From NCBI GenBank assembly GCA_016222905.1, contig JACRPZ010000002.1:69874-106915 (forward strand): 37,042 nucleotides of DNA, in the 5' to 3' direction. Shown piece after piece: positions 7,747 through 16,871 of this stretch (the stretch's first letter is position 1; every line of letters starts with the position of its first letter). Both the position numbers and the translations under genes were made by a program. Source of the stretch: Nitrospirota bacterium. Its GTDB lineage: Bacteria > Nitrospirota > Thermodesulfovibrionia > UBA6902. The notes below the pieces were generated by a model. The model saw nothing but the letters and a program-made list of their open reading frames with translations, searched no databases and was not told the origin of the DNA.

Positions 7747-9228
7747 ATGACAATTTCAGAGCTGTTAAGAGGCCTTGATGTAACAAAGAAGACAGGCCCT
7801 CTTGATGTAGAGATAAAGGGGATTGCTTATGATTCAAGGTTAGCTGGAAAGGTTTTTTTATTTGTGGCTGTCCGGGGTTTCGCAGCGGACGGTCATGATT
7901 ACATAAATGATGCGATAAGCAGGGGGGCTGTCGCAATAGTCACTGATGAAGCGGCAGGTATAAATATTACAGAGCAACTTATAAGCAATAACGAGCTTAC
8001 TCATATTACGGTCTCAGACAGCAGAAAGGCATTGGCCTTGCTTTCTGCCGCATTTTATGGCTATCCCTCCAACAGCCTCTCTCTGGTCGGCATTACAGGA
8101 ACAAACGGAAAGACCACAACATCTTATATCACAAAGAGCATCCTCGAAGCATGGGGCAAAAATGCTGGACTCCTTGGAACCATTCAATACATAATCGGCG
8201 GAAGAAGCATAGATTCGCCTCGCACAACTCCGGAATCGCTCGATGTTCAGAAATACCTGAGGGAGATGCTTGATAATAATGCGGACTATGCGGTGCTTGA
8301 GGTCTCATCCCATGCGTTGATGCTTGACAGGGTTGAAGGCTGTTCCTTCAAGGTCGCGGCCTTCACCAACTTTTCGCAGGACCACCTCGATTTTCATGAG
8401 ACAATGGAGGAGTACTTCAGCGCGAAGCGCAAGCTCTTCTCCCATCTAAGTGAGGACGGCTCTGCTGTCTTAAACATTGATGACCCTATGCTCAGCAGGC
8501 TCGCGCGCGAACTCTCATGCAATGTCATCACATGCGGACTTGAAGAGGGCGCAATGATAAGGGCGGAGAATATAAATGTTCAAAAGGGGTTGTCATTCGA
8601 TGTCTGCACCCCTGAAGGAAGGTTTAGGGTTGAATCGGAGTTCATCGGCGGCTTTAATCTTTACAATCTCCTCATTGCCATAGGGATAGCGCACTCCCTC
8701 GGAATAAAGGAAGAGATAATACAGAAGGGCATCAGCGAGGCGAGGCCCGCTTCAGGCCGGTTCGAGAGCATAGCAGAGGGGCAGGAGTTCCTCTGCATAG
8801 TTGATTATGCCCATACCGAGGATGCGCTAAGAAAGGTGATAGTTGAGGCAAGAAAGATAACAGAGGGAAGGCTTGTAACTGTATTCGGATGCGGCGGCGA
8901 CAGGGACAGAACCAAGAGGCCGTTAATGGGTGCGGCGGCATCCGAACTGAGCGATGTCGTGATTGTCACATCCGACAATCCGAGAACAGAAGAGCCGATG
9001 GGCATTATCAGAGAGATTCTTCAAGGGATGAAGAAGGATAATTATACGGTACAGCCTGACAGGGCTGAGGCTATTCAAATGGCTGTATCAGGGGCAAAAA
9101 GAGGCGATACAGTGCTTGTTTTAGGCAAGGGGCATGAGGATTACCAGGAGATTCAAGGGGTAAGGTATACATTCAGCGATCAGGATGTTTTGAGAAAGGC
9201 GATAAAAGAAATAATATGGCGAATTTGA
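7747..9228 (+). CDS. murE: UDP-MurNAc-L-Ala-D-Glu:meso-DAP ligase MurE
   Basis: 493 residues; adds the third stem-peptide residue in the cytoplasm using ATP. Mur ligase features: the N-terminal UDP-binding domain, the P-loop GTNGKTT (about 118-124), a probable carbamylated lysine K227 in the SAKRK segment, and the C-terminal domain. The DNPR motif (410-413) is the signature of enzymes that select meso-diaminopimelate rather than lysine, so the wall is predicted to be of the A1-gamma (Gram-negative) type. The 3' end overlaps murF by 13 nt. The Shine-Dalgarno is weak; upstream, an ATG-GAA-TAA lies just before the start. Confidence 0.96.
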   Translation: MTISELLRGLDVTKKTGPLDVEIKGIAYDSRLAGKVFLFVAVRGFAADGHDYINDAISRGAVAIVTDEAAGINITEQLISNNELTHITVSDSRKALALLSAAFYGYPSNSLSLVGITGTNGKTTTSYITKSILEAWGKNAGLLGTIQYIIGGRSIDSPRTTPESLDVQKYLREMLDNNADYAVLEVSSHALMLDRVEGCSFKVAAFTNFSQDHLDFHETMEEYFSAKRKLFSHLSEDGSAVLNIDDPMLSRLARELSCNVITCGLEEGAMIRAENINVQKGLSFDVCTPEGRFRVESEFIGGFNLYNLLIAIGIAHSLGIKEEIIQKGISEARPASGRFESIAEGQEFLCIVDYAHTEDALRKVIVEARKITEGRLVTVFGCGGDRDRTKRPLMGAAASELSDVVIVTSDNPRTEEPMGIIREILQGMKKDNYTVQPDRAEAIQMAVSGAKRGDTVLVLGKGHEDYQEIQGVRYTFSDQDVLRKAIKEIIWRI

Positions 9229-10580
9229 CGGCGGATAAAATAATTGAAGCGACCGGGGGCAGGCTCCTGAGCGGAGACTCAAGGGCTTTTGAAGGCGTTT
9301 CCATAGATTCAAGGACGATAAAAGAAGGCGATATCTTCTTCGCATTGAGGGGCGAGAGGTTTGACGGACATGACTTTCTGAATGCCGCCCTCTCAAGAGC
9401 CGGCGGTGCGGTTATTGATTCATTCCCCAGGGCGCTGCCTGTGAAAAAGAGTATCATTCAGGTGAATGACACGCTTAGGGCTTTGCAGGACCTTGCGCAC
9501 TACAGGAGGACGAGGCTCAACATACCCGTAGTTGCTATAACAGGGAGCAATGGAAAGACAACAACAAAGGAGATGACCCATTCGATCCTTAGCAGGAGGT
9601 TCAACGCCTTTAAGAACAAGGGGAACCTGAACAACCACATAGGCCTCCCACTGAGTCTTGCGGGGGTTGCATCAGATGTCGAGGTGATCGTACTTGAGCT
9701 TGGTATGAACGCGCCGGGTGAAATAAAGAGGTTATGCGAGATAGCCCTGCCGAGTCACGGAATAATTACGAACATAGGCTCCGCGCATATCGGCATGCTC
9801 GGCAGCCGTTACGCAATAAGGGACGCAAAGCTTGAGATACTCAACGGACTCTCCACGGTTGTACTGAACGGCGATGATGACTTTCTTATGGAGGGAGTGA
9901 GGGATTTCGGAGGAGAGATAATCACATTCTCCATAAACAACGATTCTCACGTGATGGCAAAGGATATTCATTCCACGGATAAAGGGAACAGCTTCACCCT
10001 GTCATTCAGGGACGGCGCTGACGTGCCTGTAAGCCTGAACATTCGCGGACTCTTTAACGTCTACAACGCGCTCGCCGCCTCTGCAGTCTGCTTTTCGCTC
10101 GGAGTATCAGCAGAAGATATAAAGTCCGCGCTTGAGGCTTATACCGCCTTCCCGATGAGGTTTGAGGTAATAGAGAAGAACGGTATAACAGTAATCAATG
10201 ATTCCTACAACGCCAACCCTGCTTCCATAAAAGAGGCATTGAGAGAACTCTCCCTGTTTAGTACAGGAAGAACGGTGGCTGTGCTTGGGGATATGTTTGA
10301 GCTTGGGGAATTCTCTGAAGATGAGCACAGAAACGTCGGCAATATAGTTTGTGATCTGGGAATCGGCGCGCTTGTGGCTGTAGGCGAGATGATGAGCCTC
10401 GCTGCAGAGGAGATTCATATAAAGAAAGATAAGAAGCCGCTGGTTTTTACATTTAAAAATGCTGATGAAGCCGGAAAAAATATCAAAGATATTCTAAAGC
10501 ACGGAGATACGGTATTGATAAAGGGCTCGCGCTCAATGGGCATGGAGAAGATCTTGGAGGATATAACAGATGCTTTATAA
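9216..10580 (+). CDS. murF: UDP-MurNAc-tripeptide:D-Ala-D-Ala ligase MurF
   Basis: 454 residues; attaches the D-Ala-D-Ala dipeptide made by Ddl (encoded downstream at 17825) to the UDP-MurNAc-tripeptide. Seen are the MurF-type N-terminal domain with the SIDSRTIKEGDIFFAL block, the P-loop GSNGKTTTKEM (about 110-120), the NxHIGLPLSL segment, and the C-terminal VINDSYNANPASIKEAL motif typical of MurF. It overlaps murE by 13 nt and mraY by 11 nt, so expression is strongly coupled. Length is normal for the family. Confidence 0.96.
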   Translation: MANLTADKIIEATGGRLLSGDSRAFEGVSIDSRTIKEGDIFFALRGERFDGHDFLNAALSRAGGAVIDSFPRALPVKKSIIQVNDTLRALQDLAHYRRTRLNIPVVAITGSNGKTTTKEMTHSILSRRFNAFKNKGNLNNHIGLPLSLAGVASDVEVIVLELGMNAPGEIKRLCEIALPSHGIITNIGSAHIGMLGSRYAIRDAKLEILNGLSTVVLNGDDDFLMEGVRDFGGEIITFSINNDSHVMAKDIHSTDKGNSFTLSFRDGADVPVSLNIRGLFNVYNALAASAVCFSLGVSAEDIKSALEAYTAFPMRFEVIEKNGITVINDSYNANPASIKEALRELSLFSTGRTVAVLGDMFELGEFSEDEHRNVGNIVCDLGIGALVAVGEMMSLAAEEIHIKKDKKPLVFTFKNADEAGKNIKDILKHGDTVLIKGSRSMGMEKILEDITDAL

Positions 10581-11652
10581 ACTGCTCTACTCTCTCTATG
10601 ATGTCTATTCGCCTTTTAATATCTTCAGGTATATAACCTTCAGGACAGCCTTGAGCGTTGTTACCGCCCTGATAATAACTTTCATAATGGCGCCCTGGCT
10701 TATAGAGAGGCTCAAGAAGCGGAGCCTGACCCAGCAGGTGAGGGATGACGGGCCTAAGACCCATCTTGCAAAGACGGGAACGCCGACAATGGGCGGTATC
10801 ATGATTATCACCTCCATAGTGCTGAGCGTTCTCATGTGGGGAGACCTGAGCAATAAGTATATTGTGATAATGCTCACAGCGATAATCGGCTTCGGCCTGA
10901 TAGGGCTTGCTGATGATTACCTTAAGAGCGAGAGGAAGGACTCAAAGGGTCTGAAGGCGCGTTATAAGTTTGGCCTCCAGATCATACTCGCCCTCATCGT
11001 GGGGCTTTTATTCTATAACGACCCTAAAGACCAATATGCTGCGATGCTGAATATCCCCTTCTTTAAGAAGTGGCTTATAGATATGGGCTGGTTTTATATA
11101 CCTTTCTCAGTTCTCGTAATAGTAGGCTCATCAAATGCGGTCAACCTTACAGACGGTATAGACGGCCTTGCTATAGGGCTTATCGGCATTGCAACGCTTG
11201 CTAATGGAGCGCTTGTTTACATATCAGGTCATTCAGGCTTTGCCAATTATCTGAGCGTGCTGTATCTGCCGGGCACAGGAGAGCTTACGGTGTTCTGCGG
11301 CGCCATGTTCGGCGCAGCGCTCGGATTTCTCTGGTATAACAGCTACCCGGCCGAGATATTTATGGGAGATGTCGGCTCCTTGGGTCTTGGAGGTGCGCTT
11401 GGAACGCTTGCCGTAATAACCAAGCATGAGGTGGTTCTGGCTCTTGTAGGCGGAATCTTTGTGATAGAGACTTGTTCGGTAATAATTCAGGTGGCATCAT
11501 TTAAGCTTACAGGCAAAAGGGTCTTTAAGATGGCGCCCCTTCACCACCATTTTGAAGTAAAAGGATGGCCTGAACCTAAGGTGATAGTAAGATTCTGGAT
11601 AGCAGGAATAATCCTTGCTCTATTGAGCCTGATGACTTTCAAGATAAGGTAA
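10570..11652 (+). CDS. mraY: Phospho-MurNAc-pentapeptide transferase MraY
   Basis: 360 residues, a polytopic membrane enzyme with about ten transmembrane helices. It transfers phospho-MurNAc-pentapeptide to undecaprenyl phosphate, making lipid I. Conserved cytoplasmic-face motifs are visible: KTHLAKTGTPTMGG near the N-terminus, the aspartate pair in GLADDYLK, NAVNLTDGIDGLA with the catalytic-type aspartates, and the PLHHHFE motif near the C-terminus. It overlaps murF and its stop codon is directly followed by the murD ATG. Confidence 0.97.
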   Translation: MLYKLLYSLYDVYSPFNIFRYITFRTALSVVTALIITFIMAPWLIERLKKRSLTQQVRDDGPKTHLAKTGTPTMGGIMIITSIVLSVLMWGDLSNKYIVIMLTAIIGFGLIGLADDYLKSERKDSKGLKARYKFGLQIILALIVGLLFYNDPKDQYAAMLNIPFFKKWLIDMGWFYIPFSVLVIVGSSNAVNLTDGIDGLAIGLIGIATLANGALVYISGHSGFANYLSVLYLPGTGELTVFCGAMFGAALGFLWYNSYPAEIFMGDVGSLGLGGALGTLAVITKHEVVLALVGGIFVIETCSVIIQVASFKLTGKRVFKMAPLHHHFEVKGWPEPKVIVRFWIAGIILALLSLMTFKIR

Positions 11653-13137
11653 ATGAAGACGATTCAAATGACGCAGGAAATGGAAAAGAGGGGCAGTTTT
11701 AAAAACATGAAAGTTCTTGTTGCAGGGCTTGCAAGGAGCGGCACAGGAGCGGCGAATCTTCTCTCTTCGCTTGGAGCTAACGTCACAATAACAGATAAAA
11801 AATCAGGAAGCTCCCTCAAGGCAAGTATAGACAGACTTGATCCGTCCATAAAGGTGATAACCGGTGAGAACCCGGAATACCTATTTATGGAAGCTGACCT
11901 GATAGTGGTGAGTCCGGGTATTCCGTTAAGCATTCCTCCTATAGTAAAAGCAAAGGAAGAGGGAGTCCCAATAATCGGCGAGCTTGAGCTGGCCTATAGG
12001 GTCATTAAGGAGGGTCTATTACCCATGACCTATGACCCATTACCTGTTTTCATAGGCATCACTGGTACAAACGGCAAGTCAACCACGACCACACTCGTAA
12101 ACCTTATGCTGGGAAGGTCAGGATTCAGGACACTCTTGGGAGGCAACATCGGCAATGCATTAACAGAAGAGTTGACCAAGTTGAGCTTTAAAGGGGAAGC
12201 GCGCAGTCTTGATTATATCGTTGCTGAGATATCCAGCTTCCAGCTTGAGTCAATAGATAAGTTCAGGCCGAACGCTGCGGCTATTCTCAATATAACCCCT
12301 GACCATCTTGACAGGTACAGGAATATTGAAGAGTACATTGATGCCAAGACAAGGATATTTGAAAACCAGCAGGCAGGAGACTTCCTTATACTTAATGCCG
12401 ATGATCCTGTTTTAATGGAAGTCATAAATAAGAAGTTGGAGATCAGGAGTATAAGGCCTGAGATTATTTTCTTCAGCCGCAAGAGAGAAGTTGATGGGGT
12501 TTATTTTAAGGACGGGATGATTTACGCCAATTCTACCTGCTTCCCGTTCCCAACCTCGCATCTTCCTCTTCTGTCTCAGGATGAACTGAGGATTAAGGGC
12601 ATACATAATCTTGAAAATGCAATGGCAGCCTCTGCTGTTGCTTTGGCTTCAGGGTGCTCTTATGAAGCTGTTGCGGATGTGTTTAGGGATTTTTCGGGTC
12701 TTGAGCACAGAATGGAATTTGTTGAGGAGTTTAACGGAGTAAGATTTATAAATGACTCAAAAGGCACAAATGTCGGCGCTGTAGTAAAATCTCTGGAAAG
12801 TTTTAATAGGGTTGTCCTGATCATGGGAGGGCTGGACAAGGGGGGCGACTTTAGAGCTTTGCGCAATCTGATAGCCGGAAAGGTGAGTACGTTGATACTG
12901 CTTGGCGAGGCAAAGGAGAAGATCGCCTCTGCTATTGGAGATATTACGGAAACGTTTTTTGCTCATGACTTAAAAGAGGCTGTAAGCGTTTCATTATCAA
13001 AGGCGAAGGAAGGGGATGTGGTCCTTCTCTCTCCGGGATGCGCGAGTTTTGATATGTTTAAAGACTTTGAGGACAGGGGAAGGAAATTTAAGGAAGCGGT
13101 AAGAGAAACAGTTAAGGATAAAAGAAGTAGTCAGTAG
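11653..13137 (+). CDS. murD: UDP-MurNAc-L-Ala:D-Glu ligase MurD
   Basis: 494 residues, rather long for MurD. It adds D-glutamate as the second stem residue. The N-terminal Rossmann motif VLVAGLARSGTGAA starts near residue 21, so translation may really begin at the in-frame ATG encoding MEKRGSF rather than at 11653, which abuts the mraY stop. P-loop GTNGKST is at 138-144. Just before it lies a ~9-residue insertion (LLPMTYDPLP) encoded by four tandem heptanucleotides (12019-12046). The C-terminal domain has the FINDSKGTN segment and the GG-DKGGDF motif of MurD. The stop codon lies inside a second heptanucleotide repeat. Confidence 0.95.
   Translation: MKTIQMTQEMEKRGSFKNMKVLVAGLARSGTGAANLLSSLGANVTITDKKSGSSLKASIDRLDPSIKVITGENPEYLFMEADLIVVSPGIPLSIPPIVKAKEEGVPIIGELELAYRVIKEGLLPMTYDPLPVFIGITGTNGKSTTTTLVNLMLGRSGFRTLLGGNIGNALTEELTKLSFKGEARSLDYIVAEISSFQLESIDKFRPNAAAILNITPDHLDRYRNIEEYIDAKTRIFENQQAGDFLILNADDPVLMEVINKKLEIRSIRPEIIFFSRKREVDGVYFKDGMIYANSTCFPFPTSHLPLLSQDELRIKGIHNLENAMAASAVALASGCSYEAVADVFRDFSGLEHRMEFVEEFNGVRFINDSKGTNVGAVVKSLESFNRVVLIMGGLDKGGDFRALRNLIAGKVSTLILLGEAKEKIASAIGDITETFFAHDLKEAVSVSLSKAKEGDVVLLSPGCASFDMFKDFEDRGRKFKEAVRETVKDKRSSQ
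12019..12046 (+). repeat. Tandem heptanucleotide repeat inside murD (4 units)
   Basis: TTACCCA, TGACCTA, TGACCCA and TTACCTG run head to tail (consensus T-K-ACC-Y-R). They encode an extra loop just ahead of the ATP-binding motif of MurD. The repeat resembles the short tandem heptamers found between genes in some bacteria. Confidence 0.6.
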
Positions 13138-13160
13138 TAAGTAGTCAGAAGCAAGCAGGC
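13126..13160 (+). repeat. Tandem heptanucleotide repeat at the murD 3' end
   Basis: AGTAGTC, AGTAGTA, AGTAGTC, AGAAGCA and AGCAGGC follow each other, with units decaying towards the right. The murD stop codon (13135-13137) lies in the second unit, so the repeat has set the C-terminus of MurD and fills the short gap before ftsW. Confidence 0.6.
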
Positions 13161-13174
13161 AGAGAAAGGGTTAA

Positions 13175-14377
13175 ATGGGTATTTTCTATATTAACAAGGC
13201 TCGCGGCATATACATACCGGTGCTGGCGCTCGTCGCCATAGGTATTGTGATGGTCTATAGCTCAACCGCTCTTATGTCAACGAAAGAGTTCGGTTCGAGT
13301 TTTCATTATTTAAAGAATCACCTCTTTACCGTCTCTCTCGGGCTTGCGGCGATGCTCCTGCTGTCGCAGATAAATTATCTGAAGCTGAGGCCTCTTGCCA
13401 TAGCCCTTCTGATATTAGGGCTGATACTGCTCGTGCTTGTATTTGTGCCGGGCATCGGTCTCTCAGCAAACGGCGCGCGGCGCTGGCTGAGGCTTTGGCC
13501 TACAACCTTTCAGCCCTCGGAATTTGTGAAGCTCGCACTGGTGATATTTCTCGCGGATTACATGGCTAAGTACGGCCATAAGATGAGGGACTTCCGCTAC
13601 GGTATTTTGATCCCTGCCAGCATCATGCTCTTTTTTCAGGGCATCATTATTATTCAGCCTGACTTCGGGGCTGTGATGAGCCTCGGCATACTTACAATAG
13701 GCATGATATTTTTGGGAGGGGCGAGGCTGAAGCATATCGGGGCTTGCATTCTATGCGCCCTGCCGGTTGTAGTTTTCCTCCTTGTGTCAAAACCTTACAG
13801 GATGAAGAGGATCACGGCATTCCTTGACCCGTGGGCTGACCCTCTTGGGAGCGGGTTTCAGCTTGTTCAGTCTTTCATCGCCTTTGGCAGCGGCAGCATC
13901 TTCGGCGTAGGCATAGGAGACAGCAAGCAGAAGCTCTTTTTCTTGCCGGAAGTTCATACTGACTTTATCTTCTCTCTGATAGGTGAGGAGTTAGGTCTTA
14001 TAGGTGTTCTGATCGTTGTAGGACTCTTCCTCTGGCTCTTTATCAGGGGGATATGGGTCGCAAGGAAGGCATCCGACACATTCAGCCACTACCTTGCGTT
14101 TGGACTGACTATAATGATAGGGTGCCAGGCGCTTATAAATTTTGCCGTCACAACAGGGCTGATGCCTACAAAAGGCTTGCCTTTGCCCTTCATAAGCTAC
14201 GGAGGCTCAGCGCAGCTTATCAATATGGCGGCTATGGGGATTTTGATAAGCATCGCGAAGAGGAATGAAGAAGAGAGGTTCGAGCAGTTCCATCGCCCGC
14301 TCTTTGTGGCAGGAGAATCAAGAGAGCGGCCTGTGAACAGGAGGCTGAGAGAGAGCCTTTTTAAGAAAGCGATATGA
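13175..14377 (+). CDS. ftsW: Septal peptidoglycan glycosyltransferase FtsW (SEDS family)
   Basis: 400 residues, about ten transmembrane helices. It polymerises lipid II into glycan strands at the septum together with FtsI. Family signs are the N-terminal GIVMVYSSTA helix, the GANGARRWL-like loop (here LSANGARRWLRL), FQPSEFVKLALVIFLADY, the LLVSKPYRMKRI segment, and the C-terminal LPLPFISYGGSAQL motif. A short AAAGGG precedes the ATG by 4 nt. The 3' end overlaps murG by 4 nt (ATGA). Partner enzymes FtsI (5865) and MurG are in the same operon. Confidence 0.96.
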   Translation: MGIFYINKARGIYIPVLALVAIGIVMVYSSTALMSTKEFGSSFHYLKNHLFTVSLGLAAMLLLSQINYLKLRPLAIALLILGLILLVLVFVPGIGLSANGARRWLRLWPTTFQPSEFVKLALVIFLADYMAKYGHKMRDFRYGILIPASIMLFFQGIIIIQPDFGAVMSLGILTIGMIFLGGARLKHIGACILCALPVVVFLLVSKPYRMKRITAFLDPWADPLGSGFQLVQSFIAFGSGSIFGVGIGDSKQKLFFLPEVHTDFIFSLIGEELGLIGVLIVVGLFLWLFIRGIWVARKASDTFSHYLAFGLTIMIGCQALINFAVTTGLMPTKGLPLPFISYGGSAQLINMAAMGILISIAKRNEEERFEQFHRPLFVAGESRERPVNRRLRESLFKKAI

Positions 14378-15474
14378 ATATTATTATCGCAGGAGGCGGC
14401 ACAGGCGGGCATCTATTCCCGGGGATAGCTATTGCAAAAGAGCTTGAAAAGAGGGTCAGCGGACTGAAAGTCTTTTTTGTCGGAACAGCAGAGGGTATAG
14501 AGTCAAAGATAATCCCGAGGGAAGGATTTGATATAAGATTTATAAGATCCGAGGGGCTTGTAGGCCGCGGGCTTTACGGAACTGTAAGGTCTGCACTGAA
14601 GATACCTTTATCTCTTAAGGATTCCCATAGGATACTTAAGGAGATCAATCCGGCGCTGGTTTTGGGAGTGGGGGGTTACAGCTCAGGCCCGCTGGTTTTC
14701 TGCGCGTCATGGATGGGCATACCCACAATAATACATGAACAGAATACTGTCCCGGGACTTGCAAATAAGATCCTCGGAAGATTTGTGGATACTGTTGCTG
14801 TGACATACCACGAGAGTATGGAGTTTTTTGCGCCGGAGAAAACTCACCTTACCGGCAACCCCGTAAGGTCGGAGATACTGCAGGGAAGCAGAGAGAGAGG
14901 CTACAGGACATTCAGCCTTAATAAAGATATCTTTACGATATTTGTATTTGGCGGAAGCAGCGGCGCAAGAAAGATCAATCACGCGGTCGGTGAATCGCTC
15001 ACATATCTGACTGAATTCAAAGACAAGATACAGTTTCTGCACCAGACAGGAGAGAAGGATTTCCAGTTTATGAAGGACTTTTATCATTCACAAGGCTTTA
15101 AGGGGACCGTGCTTCCGTTTACGCATGAAATGCCTGAGGCGTACGCGGTCTCAGACCTGATAATCTCAAGGGCAGGCGCAACCACCCTTGCTGAATTGAC
15201 CGCGTGCGGCAAGGCTGTGATACTTGTGCCGTATCCTTTTGCCGCGGGGCATCATCAGGAGTCAAACGCAAAGAAGCTCTGGGATATAGGCGCGGCCCAG
15301 GTGATACTTGATAAGGACCTTAACGGCAAGACGCTCTCTGAACTTATCAAGTATCTTCTGAATGACCCTGACGCGATAGGAGAGATGGAGAGGACGAGCA
15401 AATCGCTTGGGAGTTCGGACGCGCTGACAAAGGTTGTTGATCTGATAATGGTGAAGATAAAAAAGAATGTTTAA
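14374..15474 (+). CDS. murG: UDP-GlcNAc:lipid I N-acetylglucosaminyltransferase MurG
   Basis: 366 residues, a GT-B fold peripheral membrane enzyme that converts lipid I to lipid II. Visible motifs: the glycine-rich N-terminal loop IIAGGGTGGHLFPGIAIA, the VLGVGGYSSGP segment, HEQNTVPGLANK, the second glycine-rich loop FVFGGSSGARKIN, and the UDP-GlcNAc-binding C-terminal part ISRAGATTLAELTACGK with VPYPFAAGHHQ. The start overlaps the ftsW stop. Length is typical. Confidence 0.97.
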   Translation: MNIIIAGGGTGGHLFPGIAIAKELEKRVSGLKVFFVGTAEGIESKIIPREGFDIRFIRSEGLVGRGLYGTVRSALKIPLSLKDSHRILKEINPALVLGVGGYSSGPLVFCASWMGIPTIIHEQNTVPGLANKILGRFVDTVAVTYHESMEFFAPEKTHLTGNPVRSEILQGSRERGYRTFSLNKDIFTIFVFGGSSGARKINHAVGESLTYLTEFKDKIQFLHQTGEKDFQFMKDFYHSQGFKGTVLPFTHEMPEAYAVSDLIISRAGATTLAELTACGKAVILVPYPFAAGHHQESNAKKLWDIGAAQVILDKDLNGKTLSELIKYLLNDPDAIGEMERTSKSLGSSDALTKVVDLIMVKIKKNV

Positions 15475-15482
15475 GGTTTGTT

Positions 15483-16871
15483 ATGTATAAGAAATTTGAG
15501 AGGATACATTTTGTCGGTATCGGCGGCGTAGGCATGAGCGGTATAGCCGAGGTGCTGAAGAACTTAGGTTACGAGGTGAACGGCTCTGACATGAAGGAGT
15601 CTGAAACCACAAGGAGGCTGTCCGGGCTCGGCATCACCGTCAATATCGGGCATACGGCGGAGAATATAGAAGATGCTCATGTAGTTGTTATCTCTTCAGC
15701 GGTCTTTGCCGACAATCCTGAAGTTGTTGCCGCAAAAGAAAGATCCATCCCTGTGATACCGAGGGCCGAGATGCTTGCGGAGCTTGGGAGGCTTAAATAC
15801 GGCGTGCTTATCGCCGGCGCTCACGGAAAGACAACCGTGACCTCACTTGTCGCAAGCGTATTAGCTTCAGGCGGGCTTGACCCTACTGTTGTGATCGGAG
15901 GGAAGCTGAAGGGCATAGGGAGCAACGCAAAATTGGGGGAGGGAGAATTTCTTGTAGCTGAGGCAGATGAGAGCGACGGCTCATTCCTTCGCCTTGCGCC
16001 CACTATTGCGGTAGTAACGAATATTGACAGGGAGCATATGGACTTCTTTAAGGATATTTATGAAGTGAAGAAGGCGTTCCTTTTATTCGCAAACAAAGTG
16101 CCTTTTTATGGCCTCTCCATACTCTGCGGTGATGACAAGTATATAAAGGAGCTTCTGCCGGAAGTCCGGCGAAGGTTCTTCACATACGGCCTGAGCGAGG
16201 GGCTGAACCTTGTTGCGAGGAACATAAGTTCAGACGGCTTAAAGTCATATTTTGAAGCTGTGCTGAACGGTGAGTCTCTCGGCATGTTTGAAGTCCCTCT
16301 GATAGGCGCGCATAATGTCTGCAATTGTCTCGCGGCAATCGCTGTTGCGGTTGAGCTTGAGATTGATGTGAAGAGCGTAAAGGATGCGCTGAGTGATTTC
16401 AGCGGGGTGCAGAGGAGGTTTGAGTTAAAAGGAATTGCCGCAGGGATAATGGTGTTTGATGATTACGGCCATCATCCGACAGAGATAAAGGCGACCCTGA
16501 GGGCGGCAAAGTCCGCGCTGAGCCGGAGGGTGGGAGGCGAAAAGGGGAGGCTTGTCGTGCTCTTTCAGCCTCACAGATATTCAAGGACGAGTGACCTCAT
16601 GTCTGAATTTTCCGATGCATTCACTGATGCTGACAAGGTGGTCTTGATGGACATATATGCTGCCGGTGAGAGGCCTATAAACGGCGTGAATTCTGAAGTT
16701 CTCTCAAAAGGGATAAGAGATGCCGGGAAGGATGTTGAACATATAAAAGAGAAGGCGGAGGTTGTTACATATCTTATTGAAAGCCTTAAAAGCGGGGATA
16801 CACTGCTGACTCTCGGTGCAGGCGATGTATGGAAAATAGGGGAAGAGGTTGTTAAGAGATTGAGGAATTGA
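15483..16871 (+). CDS. murC: UDP-MurNAc:L-alanine ligase MurC
   Basis: 462 residues; the first ATP-dependent amino acid addition to UDP-MurNAc. The N-terminal Rossmann segment HFVGIGGVGMSGIAE, the P-loop GAHGKTT (about 112-118), AEADESDGSFL, the DDYGHHPTEI motif characteristic of MurC, and FQPHRYSRT are all present. It lies 8 nt downstream of murG. Its TGA overlaps the TTG start proposed for murB. Confidence 0.97.
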   Translation: MYKKFERIHFVGIGGVGMSGIAEVLKNLGYEVNGSDMKESETTRRLSGLGITVNIGHTAENIEDAHVVVISSAVFADNPEVVAAKERSIPVIPRAEMLAELGRLKYGVLIAGAHGKTTVTSLVASVLASGGLDPTVVIGGKLKGIGSNAKLGEGEFLVAEADESDGSFLRLAPTIAVVTNIDREHMDFFKDIYEVKKAFLLFANKVPFYGLSILCGDDKYIKELLPEVRRRFFTYGLSEGLNLVARNISSDGLKSYFEAVLNGESLGMFEVPLIGAHNVCNCLAAIAVAVELEIDVKSVKDALSDFSGVQRRFELKGIAAGIMVFDDYGHHPTEIKATLRAAKSALSRRVGGEKGRLVVLFQPHRYSRTSDLMSEFSDAFTDADKVVLMDIYAAGERPINGVNSEVLSKGIRDAGKDVEHIKEKAEVVTYLIESLKSGDTLLTLGAGDVWKIGEEVVKRLRN

